Made by a program: the position numbers and the translations under genes. Shown one piece after another: positions 48,871 through 64,000 of a stretch of DNA of 64,000 bases. This stretch comes from Acanthopleura granulata (taxonomy: Eukaryota > Mollusca > Polyplacophora > Chitonida > Chitonidae), in assembly GCA_016165875.1 (NCBI GenBank), contig JABBOT010000080.1, positions 38,002,146 to 38,066,145 of the forward strand, written 5' to 3'. Position 1 is the first letter of the stretch; every line of letters starts with the position of its first letter. Under the pieces are notes generated by a model, which saw only the letters and a program-made list of their open reading frames with translations, was not told the DNA's origin and did not search any database.

Positions 48871-51240
48871 CAGAAACGAACACGGACACGGCACAAACAT
48901 GGCATTGGTGAATCCGGAAAGGTCTTTAGACAAAATGCCAGCTAGAAACTGAGATTGTCAAGTGCCGAAGAAAAGGTAGGCCTATAGGCCTACACCCTCC
49001 ATTCGTTGTATCAAATATCACCACTCCTCCATCACATCAAAATGATTATCCATATATTATTACACCCAGCAGAACAGGCAAACGATCTCCATGAAGACTC
49101 GTACATCCGGCTCGCAAACTGTACTTAGTTTTAGGGAGCTTTTTTCTTTTTCATTTTCTCTTATTGGAATATTAGATCAATATAACATCTTTAATGTGTA
49201 CTTTGTCTTTTTATAACTCTCTAGATCCTGTCAAAAGAAGGAAACTAAAAAGAAGACAAAAAATCCCCACGCACTGTGTGATCTCGTTGGTGAAAGGCTT
49301 TCTCCTTAAGCTCTTCTAATTTCATTCGCGTCACGCATGTATTCAATACGCAGAAAGGTACGTGACATGTGGCTGATTTTCACGGCGGCGTCTTTCTGAC
49401 AGATTGATCAAATTGTTTTAAGCAGTAAAAACTCCATTGTGCAGCCACTTCTGAGTTCAAGGTTAGGCATGTCCTCCTAACTTTGTCTTCTTTAATTGGC
49501 TAGTCACCAGCTAGCAGCCTTGTCTACCTCTCCTATCTGTACAGTGAGATTGCCTACAGTGCCTAAAAGCTAAGGCCCATCTTCAAGGGAGGCCATGAGT
49601 TATTCCTCTTAAACATGACAGCCGAGCCTAGACTTGGCCCACGTGGGAATATATATGACAATTAAGCGCCATGATTTGTGTGAAAGTCAAAGAATCACTT
49701 GTCGGAAGAAAAGAGAAACAAACATTATTAAAAAAATAAAGAAATATACAAAAAATAATTATTACAACGTCTAAAAAAATGGCAAAAATAAGTATAGTAT
49801 ACGAGTGAATATGTCATGTTTGTGTTCCTGAGTAGGCCATAGATATTTACAAAATGGTGAAGCGCCATATGAATTGCACAGATTTCTGATATTTAGATTT
49901 CTGATATTGAACAGCGAGGAGCTTTTTTCGTCCATGCAACGTCATGTCGGTCGAGTGACACGCGCTGGATGATCGATGTAGTTTGTATATAGCGTCTCGA
50001 GACACGTGCTATCTCGCTCACGTGCCAAGTGCTGCAGAACGATATCAACCACTTACAGCGTAATCCTTATATTACGGAAACTCATCTTATAATAAACAAA
50101 GCATTATTTCTATCGGAAAAGCCAAACTGTGTCACACTCCATGTGTGAAATAAAGGAGAAACACTTCCCCAAGTAAATGGCACGATATGCATCTGTATCA
50201 AGTAGTCTATGCCCCCGCCCAAGAAAACAACAGGAAGGTAATTCTATTAAATATGCAATTATTCAAAGCGTTTCAAAAACCTATAACATCATCATCATAC
50301 TTCATGGATGGCACCAAGCGTCTGGGATGTGACACTGTAAATCAAGTGAAAAGCATGGCTATTTTAATACCATTTCAACTATTTTTTTAATATTAACTAA
50401 TATTCCTGTGGTACTAAAATGTTCATAAAGTATCTAATATTTGTGGCCTATCTTTCGTTAGTCCGACACGATCCGCCTCTGTATGCGTATTAAATATAAT
50501 CACAGGTATTGCATACATTTGTGGTCGTTTTGGAATATCAACACTTGACTATCTATGCGCATATTAATAATATACACAAATTAAGGCAAATAAGGTGTGA
50601 AGACAAGTTATCAAGGAACACAGCTGTGCAAATGTTACGTGAAAAGGATCCCTGATTTTGGAGATCAAGGCGACAGAAAGGATGGAGCCAACCACCACTT
50701 CTACTGGACTTTTCGGTCTGACGTCGGCATGCAATACCTGTCAGTATATTAAATATGCATAGAGACGTAGATCGTGTCGGACTACATACATGTATACCCT
50801 ATGATATTTGTCCTACATAAATGTAACTCGAGTTTCGTTCCAACAGCTGGACAATGTTGCCTGCATGTACACAAGTATTTATAGGCCAAGCGTGCATGTG
50901 GACCCACGTAGTCGTGGACCAAGGAGAAAACTGGCAATGAAATTGTTGTGCGAGCTGTATTTCGTTTTATCATTTAATGTAAACCTTTGGATAATTGAGT
51001 TAAAGTTAAATATCTCCGCGCGCCAAGACGTACATTACGGTAATCCGGCGGAAAAATCCACGCATAGTTGCACATTTCTTAGTAACTTATCTCTCTGTGA
51101 GGAGTATGGTCATGACAGCAACTTCCGGCGCCCTCTACCACGTGTGTTGCATGGTGAAAAGACAGCTGTATTTGAAGTGTTGACTGTTTTACTCACTCTC
51201 CGTGGACTAAGCTAGCTTTACTTCTTGTTACTGTTTTTAA

Positions 51241-57179
<5,939 letters not shown>

Positions 57180-59209
57180 AGAATTCCACGATGTAGACAT
57201 ACCCTGAGAAGTGAAAAACATCTGACTATTAAGGAAGGAATCACTTCATATCTTCTTTTCATTGTGTTTTCCATGACCTCCTTGGATCAACACTTACTGG
57301 GTGTATTGCTGATGACCCAGAAAGGTGTGGGGTCGACTGTATGATGACATCATGCTGACTTGACGTAGCTGTGGAATCATTACTGTATGCAATAGAGGCA
57401 TTCCATGTACACCATGCAGCAGATGTGAAATATTTTCAGTGAACACTGCATAAGATCTTAATGATGGGCTCTGCCAATGGTGCCATTTGAGTCTGTACTG
57501 CCAGTTTATCTGTGACGGGTCAGCGTTTTTAACTATTGTCCTTTGTCTCATCACATCCAGAAAATAACTCTCTAGATTGTTATTTATAAATAAGTTATCC
57601 ATGTTTATTGTAGGCCATTGTGTTTGTGTAACCCACTTCATTGTGGTCAAATTAAAACTCTGTGGGAACATTCCTTGACTACTTGTTTCATTTAAATTTA
57701 TTTTTTTGTCCTGATATTTTAACCTTGTCAGAATGGTTTGAATTTTGCAACTGAGTGATGTGTGAGTGTATCAAAGTGTACAGTGTTAAGACACATGTAG
57801 TGGTTGGACACTCAGACATGAGAGAGAAGGGTGGTCAGTACCAAATACTATATATGTGTGTATATATCCCTTTGTTTGCACTCAGCATAAAGCCAACATA
57901 AAAGCCAAGAAGGGTTAATGTGCTCAGCCCAATTAGTGTTTTCTATATGTTGTCCCTTGTTTGAATCCATCTCTCACTGTTTAAGTTTCAACATTAAGTC
58001 AAGAGGTTACTCCGGTATTTCTTCCACCCATAAACCTGTCTACCATCATATAAGAGGAAAGACTTTTTACAACTTAAATCTGGGAGTCGGTCAGTATGTT
58101 CTGGTGTCAGTATGCTGAGAATGACAGGGGTGTCTTATCTGGTGTCTTCAGCACGTTGTGCTAGTGACAGTATGGTGTCCTATCCGGCGTCTTCATTGTG
58201 TTGTTGTGGTGTCAATGTGCTGAGCATGGAAGTGTCTTATCTAGTGTCTTCAGTGTGTTGTGCTAATGTCAGTACGCTGAGGGTGCGTGAGGTGCCTTCA
58301 TTATGTTAAGCTAGTGTCAGTATGCTGAGCGTGGGTGAGATGTTATATGTGACGCCTACAGGACCGTAATTGGGCCTACCTGTTGAGATTTATGAGGTCT
58401 TTGGCGAAGGACGGTTGTTTTTTTAAGCCTCCTCCCTGTTTATCCTCCATCCACAAACATAACGGAATACTCTTAGAGGTGAAATAGTCTTGGGCCTAGC
58501 TTTGAACACTTGTCAAACAGATAAACTATAATTAGGATGAAATATCATCTATTCATATTCCCTATCCCTGTGATACAAACGGCCATTGATTCTCCCGCTT
58601 TTCGTGACGGTGGCTCGTTGGTGACAATACGCGGTTGTCGCGGCAGAAACTCGTCATCTTTGCACGTCACCATGGTGAACAAGTCTTTACATTGTGAGCT
58701 GGAAAATTTGTCGGTAACATGCCAAAATGGTCGTGATTTAGTCTGGACACTCCTCCAACCAAAAGAAAGTTTATGAGTGTGGCGTTCAATTACAGTAAAT
58801 TAGTTATTGTAAATTAAAAGCACAGTGCTCTGTCACTCCATATATGTCGTCTGTTTAACACAGAAACATTAGCCAAAACGTTAACGTTTAGCGTATAAAA
58901 GAGGTACGACAAACTGTTCAAATACATGATAAAAAGTAAACTCTAATCATATACTGTCTTTCCACAACATGAACTATTTACGCCAAAAAACATCATGCTG
59001 TCCTAAAATTTATCCCAGCAGCCTAATTCGTAGTTGTGGATATAATAATGGAATTCATACGGATATAGACTAGCGCCGTTGACAGTTAAGTGTTTATGAA
59101 GCATTGAGGTCAATAGGCTGAATGTAGAACAGTAAGGTCTAAATACAGAGCAGACAAGTTTATGGATTTAGAGAAATGAAATGTTAAGTATGGATATGGA
59201 ACTGTAGAG
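57180..59209. other. 3' flank of spermidine synthase; no further gene seen
   Basis: The 3' UTR probably occupies the first few hundred bases; ATTAAA near 57652 is a possible poly-A signal. A degenerate repeat follows at 58095. The 79-codon frame at 58537-58776 shows no recognisable motif. Confidence 0.45.
58095..58350 (+). repeat. Degenerate tandem repeat of about 60-70 bp
   Basis: 'gtcagtatgctgag' or close variants, 'gtcttatct(g/a)(g/t)gtgtcttca' and 'gttgtgcta' recur in order three to four times with many differences. Confidence 0.7.
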
Positions 59210-61555
59210 TTGATAGGTCTGGGTATAGAGTAGAGAAGTCGAGGGTTGTAGATGTAGAACAGGGGAGTTGATAGGTGTGGATATAGTGGATAAGTTGAGG
59301 GTTGTGGATATAGAGCAGTGAAGTTGATAGGTGTGGATATAGAGTGGAGAAGTTGGGGGTTGTGGATATAGAACAGTGAAGTTGATAGGTGTGGATATAG
59401 AGTGGAGAAGTCGAGGGTTGTAGATATAGAACAGTGAAGTTGATAGGTGTGGATATAGAGTGGAGAAGTTGGGGGTTGTGGATATAGAACAGTGAAGTTG
59501 ATAGGTGTGGATATAGAACAGTGAAGTTGATAGGTGTGGATATGGAGTGGAGAAGTTGGGGGTTGTGGATATAGAACAGTGAAGTTGATAGGTGTGGATA
59601 TAGAACAGTGAAGTTGATAGGTGTGGATATAGAGTGGAGAAGTTGGGGGTTGTAGATATAGAACAGTGAAGTTGATAGGTGTGGACATAGAGTGGAGAAG
59701 TTGGGGGTTGTGGATATAGAACAGTGAAGTTGATAGGTGTGGACATAGAGTGGAGAAGTTGGGGGTTGTGGATATAGAACAGTGAAGTTGATAGGTGTGG
59801 ATATAGAGTGGAGAAGTTGGGGGTTGTAGATATAGAACAGTGAAGTTGATAGGTGTGGATATAGAGTGGAGAAGTTGGGGGTTGTAGATATAGAACAGTG
59901 AAGTTGATAGGTGTGGATATGGAGTGGAGAAGTTGGGGGTTGTAGATATAGAACAGTGAAGTTGATAGGTGTGGATATGGAGTGGAGAAGTTGGGGGTTG
60001 TAGATATAGAACAGTGAAGTTGATAGGTGTGGATATAGAGTGGAGAAGTTGGGGGTTGTAGATATAGAACGGTGAAGTTGATAGGTGTGGACATAGAGTG
60101 GAGAAGTTGGGGGTTGTAGATATAGAACGGTGAAGTTGATAGGTGTGGACATAGAGTGGAGAAGTTGGGGGTTGTGGATATAGAACAGTGAAGTTGATAG
60201 GTGTGGATATGGAGTGGAGAAGTTGGGGGTTGTGGATATAGAACGGTGAAGTTGATAGGTGTGGACATAGAGTGGAGAAGTTGGGGGTTGTAGATATAGA
60301 ACGGTGAAGTTGATAGGTGTGGACATGGAGTGGAGAAGTTGGGGGTTGTAGATATAGAACAGTGAAGTTGATAGGTGTGGACATAGAGTGGAGAAGTTGG
60401 GGGTTGTAGATATAGAACGGTGAAGTTGATAGGTGTGGACATAGAGTGGAGAAGTTGGGGTTTGTAGATATAGAACGGTGAAGTTGATAGGTGTGGACAT
60501 AGAGTGGAGAAGTTGGGGGTTGTAGATATAGAACGGTGAAGTTGATAGGTGTGGACATAGAGTGGAGAAGTTGGGGGTTGTAGATATAGAACGGTGAAGT
60601 TGATAGGTGTGGACATAGAGTGGAGAAGTTGGGGGTTGTAGATATAGAACGGTGAAGTTGATAGGTGTGGACATAGAGTGGAGAAGTTGGGGGTTATAGA
60701 TATAGAACAGTGAAGTTGATAGGTGTGGACATAGAGTGGAGAAGTTGGGGGTTGTAGATATAGAACCGTGAAGTTGATAGGTGTGGACATAGAGTGGAGA
60801 AGTTGGGGGTTGTAGATATAGAACGGTGAAGTTGATAGGTGTGGACATAGAGTGGAGAAGTTGGGGGTTGTAGATATAGAACGGTGAAGTTGATAGGTGT
60901 GGATATGGAGTGGAGAAGTTGGGGGTTGTGGATATAGAACAGTGAAGTTGATAGGTGTGGATATAGAACAGTGAAGTTGATAGGTGTGGATATAGAGTGG
61001 AGAAGTTGGGGGTTGTAGATATAGAACAGTGAAGTTGATAGGTGTGGATATAGAGTGGAGAAGTTGGGGGTTGTAGATATAGAACAGTGAAGTTGATAGG
61101 TGTGGATATGGAGTGGAGAAGTTGGGGGTTGTAGATATAGAACAGTGAAGTTGATAGGTGTGGATATAGAGTGGAGAAGTTGGGGGTTGTAGATATAGAA
61201 CAGTGAAGTTGATAGGTGTGGATATGGAGTGGAGAAGTTGGGGGTTGTAGATATAGAACAGTGAAGTTGATAGGTGTGGATATGGAGTGGAGAAGTTGGG
61301 GGTTGTAGATATAGAACAGTGAAGTTGATAGGTGTGGATATGGAGTGGAGAAGTTGGGGGTTGTAGATATAGAACAGTGAAGTTGATAGGTGTGGATATG
61401 GAGTGGAGAAGTTGGGGGTTGTAGATATAGAACGGTGAAGTTGATAGGTGTGGACATAGAGTGGAGAAGTTGGGGGTTGTAGATATAGAACGGTGAAGTT
61501 GATAGGTGTGGATATAGAGTGGAGAAGTTGGGGGTTGTAGATATAGAACACAACA
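59210..61555. repeat. 58-bp satellite-like array, about 40 units, built of 29-bp half-units
   Basis: The unit is two diverged 29-bp halves: 'gttgataggtgtggatatag' plus 'agtggagaa', and 'gttgggggttgtagatatag' plus 'aacagtgaa'. In several places (about 59515, 59605, 60970) the order is broken by a hybrid half ending 'aacagtgaa', as unequal crossover would give. Point variants (atatag/acatag, aacagtg/aacggtg, gtaga/gtgga) are spread across units. The minus strand has no stop in any of its three frames, which creates frames of up to 797 codons; there is no evidence that these are translated. Confidence 0.97.
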
Positions 61556-62165
61556 AATCAAGTCCTTAGGTCTTGATGTGGAGCAAATTTATGTGGTGTT
61601 GGTGGACGGCAGACATGTTGATAGGAATGGATATAGAGCAATGAAGTTTTTTGGAATGTAAGTAATGCAGAGAAGTTGAAATCAGAGAGGTTGATAGGTG
61701 TGGATACAGGGTAGTTTTCCTGCGCATGTTTGGAGCAGTGAAGTTTACTGTTATATAACTGTAAAATTGATAGCTACTGATACAGAAGAATGAAACTGAT
61801 AGTTGCAAACATAACATACTTTCTGCCCGGTTTCCTTCCACCGTAATGTTGGCCACCGTCGTATAAGCGAAATATTCTTGCGTACGGCGTAAAACAACAA
61901 TCAAATAAATAAACAATAACTTACATACATTCGTGGAGAAATAAACTAGTAAAGGTCAAAGGTGTGGGCATAGAACAGTGAGGTGTATGTATACATGTAC
62001 TTGTAAATCAGAAAAGTGTATGGATGTGGCAAAGAAGCAGTAAAATTGATAGGTGTGAACACAGAGCAAACAAGTTGTGGTGTGTGGATACATAGCATTT
62101 GGTTGATGGGTGTGGAGATAGCGCAAACAAGTGGATACGTGTGGATGTAGTGCACACGAAATCCT
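61556..62165. repeat. Decayed flank of the 58-bp array
   Basis: Isolated copies such as 'gttgataggaatggatatag', 'gttgataggtgtggatac' and 'attgataggtgtgaacac' continue past the main array with random spacing and mismatches. This is the expected decayed edge of an older, longer array. It is interrupted by a SINE end. Confidence 0.8.
61818..61915 (+). mobile_element. SINE 3'-end fragment inserted in the array flank
   Basis: 'cccggtttccttccacc', 'ttggccaccgtcgtataag' and 'gaaatattcttgcg' followed by (AAAT)n match the first SINE family. It is 5'-truncated and younger than the decayed repeat around it. Confidence 0.85.
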
Positions 62166-62396
62166 CTAGTGCATCTGATTAGTTCAGAGTTACACTACTG
62201 TTGTACAGAGCAGACAAGTGTACAGGTGTGGTTGGGGATCAGAGATTTTGACTGAATCACGTATAGGAGGTCTGTGTTACGTGGGCAAACCGTACATCCA
62301 GCCTTATAGACCAACTGTTACACAGGTTCAGAACCCCCACTGCCCAATTAGGAAAGCCTATAGTCTCGAGCCTGCATGTGTATGCATGACAAACTG

Positions 62397-62939
62397 TCAG
62401 GTCTTTAACTGCTCTTGTAGATAAATGAAAAATCTTCCGAAGGTTAGTCTCCACGACAGAACTGGACGTAGGCGTACTGGGATCTCCCCACTACTGATCC
62501 ACCCGTCCTCGTCTCTGTCCATCTGTTTGAGGGTATCTTGGATTACTAGTATCTTCTCGTCGCCGTTGCCTCTGTTTTTCGGATAGGTCCGCCATTCTTC
62601 CATTGAGATGTTGCCATCGTGGTTACGATCAATGAAATCGAAATACACCCGTGCAACTGTAACCGAGAAATGGTTTCCTTGGTGATGTTCTGCAGCTGTA
62701 ATCCACTGGGCTCTGTCTAAGCGCTTAGTGTCATTTCGCTAGCTCGAGAAAGTCACAGAATCTTTTCCAGAGCCCCTGGTAGCGTTGTGAAAGTGTTCCG
62801 CTTTGCCCAGCCTCCCAGCATCCATGAGGTGTTTTGAATATGCCATTAGTTCGTCATATTCTAAAATCCCTTGAGGCTTTCGGTCTAAGTAGCCGAAGAG
62901 TATTCCCCATTTCTTCCGTCGGTATGCCTCGGTGGTTAT
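62397..62939 (-). pseudogene. EF-hand protein (calexcitin / sarcoplasmic Ca-binding-like), 3' part with two frameshifts
   Basis: An acceptor ('catttcccccaccag') starts the stretch at 62939. The first frame encodes a degenerate EF hand (FGYLDRKPQGILEYDELM). Around 62775-62790 the protein-like frame changes to one reading YQGLWKRFCDFLELA, and around 62735 it returns to the original frame (DTKRLDRAQWITAAEHH). Staying in the first frame meets TAG at about 62741. The last 86 codons hold two good EF loops, DRNHDGNISMEE and DRDEDGWISSGE, with all usual calcium ligands, then TGA. The pattern of four EF-like units with W after the second resembles invertebrate calexcitin or sarcoplasmic calcium-binding proteins. 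Either the gene is broken or the assembly has two single-base errors; an intron is unlikely because no GT donor fits. Upstream exons were not found in the window. Confidence 0.62.
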
Positions 62940-63011
62940 CTGGTGGGGGAAATGTTAATGTTAACATTTAACTGCTATCATTATTATATATACAAGGTCT
63001 TTCCTTGAAAA

Positions 63012-63275
63012 GGGGGGCCTCTGTGGCTCAGTCGGTTAGCGCGCTATCGCAACACAATGACCCGAAGCCCCCCACCAATGCGGTCGCTGTGAGTGCAAGA
63101 CCAGCTCATATTGGCTTCCTCTCCGGCCGTACGTGGGAAGGTCTGCCAGCAACCTGCGGATGGTCGTGGGTTTCCCCCTGGCTGTGCCCGGTTTCCTCCC
63201 ACCATAATGCTGGCCGCCGTGGTATAAGATCCGGGTTTTAATGGTGTTTTCACTCACTCACAGTTCATTTTTACG
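63012..63275 (+). mobile_element. tRNA-derived SINE, nearly full length
   Basis: The head has 'gtggctcagtcggttagcg' (A box) and 'gtgagtgcaagacc' (damaged B box). The body 'cttcctctccggccgtacg' and 'gcggatggtcgtgggtttcc' is the least mutated in the window. The usual 3' block after 'ggtataag' is replaced by other sequence ending (ACTC)n. AGGTCTTTCC occurs just before and just after, a possible 10-bp target-site duplication. Confidence 0.9.
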
Positions 63276-64000
63276 AGGTCTTTCCCTTTAGGGTATGTTA
63301 TCTGAAGTATAAGGTATCGTACGTGTAGATCGTTATCTTTTTCGACCGGTGAGAAATAATTCTAAGAAACAGTGAAGATTAACTTCAAGCAAAGTAGCGA
63401 GGAGAAGATGGTCATTGACGGTTGATCAGAGGTGAAGGCTGATCTTAATCTCTACTGTCATCCGTCACCGCATCACTGACCCGTGAACTGATCCATCAGA
63501 AAGTAGACAAGAAATTACAACCGGCGGCTATACACTCCCAATCCACGAGTCGGTAAAAAAGTTCTTTGCTTTTAAAAACATGTACGTCACATTGATATGT
63601 AAAGCCGCACTTCATTTGAGTCGGATTTCAATGTCTGCTGATTTTATGAAGATGTATGTTCAGTTGATAGAACCGATGTTTTTTAAGGCAATGTAAAGTT
63701 GGCATTGTAACGCCAATACACAGTAGATCTCTAAAATGAGTAGATGCACAATATATTCAAATAGTCCTCAGTTCATTGGCTCCCCTGGCCGTTCTTCCGA
63801 TTTGTCCTTTCTATCTCGGTATGATATTTAAATCCCAATCTCCAGAACGGTTTTACATAGATTTCCCACTGCCTGACTTTTCAAATTCGTTACTTGCTCT
63901 CTCACTGTCATTTTTGTCACTTTTGTCACTATGACAGTCCGCTTTTCCCACTCTCGTAGCCTGCTGTCTGTAAAATTTCTCTATATCCTAGCATTCTATC
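63276..64000. other. No gene seen
   Basis: No exon, RNA gene or repeat could be supported. Upstream exons of the EF-hand gene would be expected in this direction but were not recognised. Confidence 0.45.

Noticed and set aside
50808..51215. 135-codon ORF just upstream of spermidine synthase
   Set aside because: It overlaps the expected promoter and 5' UTR, has no motif, and no splice sites link it to the gene.
59110..61561. Four very long minus-strand ORFs (285-797 codons)
   Set aside because: They are the same 58-bp tandem repeat read in different frames; frame-independent openness shows they follow from the repeat and not from coding selection.

Overview
The window is eukaryotic genomic DNA, most probably from a mollusc or a close lophotrochozoan relative. 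Genes are split by GT-AG introns, tRNA-derived SINEs recur (one with a perfect 11-bp target-site duplication), a dispersed repeat of a kind I associate with mollusc genomes is present, and short tandem repeats are common. There are no bacterial operons, viral genes or CRISPR arrays. Exon boundaries below come from reading splice sites and checking that codon phase is conserved from exon to exon; no transcript was available.

Layout. (1) 1381-14593, minus strand: an 11-exon gene for a protein of about 2,430 residues. Its N-terminal part has five separate exons, each with one unusual zinc module (an extra Cys pair followed by a [HQ]-[YF]-H-C-P-x-C finger). One 5.8-kb terminal exon holds a long disordered repeat-rich region and 11 C2H2/C2HC fingers. 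I do not recognise the family. (2) 19372-24008 (minus) and 27615-32248 (plus): a divergent pair of secreted S1-family, chymotrypsin-like serine proteases with the same six-exon, same-phase structure. (3) 34385-38603, minus: a membrane guanylate cyclase with a NIT-like extracellular region; its first exon was not found. (4) 38604-51252: gene-poor, with minisatellites, hairpin elements and one orphan exon-like ORF. (5) 51253-57179, plus: a complete eight-exon spermidine synthase gene. (6) 59210-61555: a 2.3-kb array of a 58-bp dimeric repeat. (7) 62397-62939, minus: the 3' end of an EF-hand protein gene that appears to carry two compensating frameshifts. (8) 63012-63275: a further SINE.

The genes are functionally unrelated: chromatin or DNA binding (inferred), extracellular proteolysis, cGMP signalling, polyamine synthesis and calcium binding. 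The most unusual object is the giant zinc-finger gene: its exon-per-module zinc units, a decayed extra exon copy in intron 3, internal protein repeats and apparent copies of its last half-finger beyond the stop all point to repeated local duplication.
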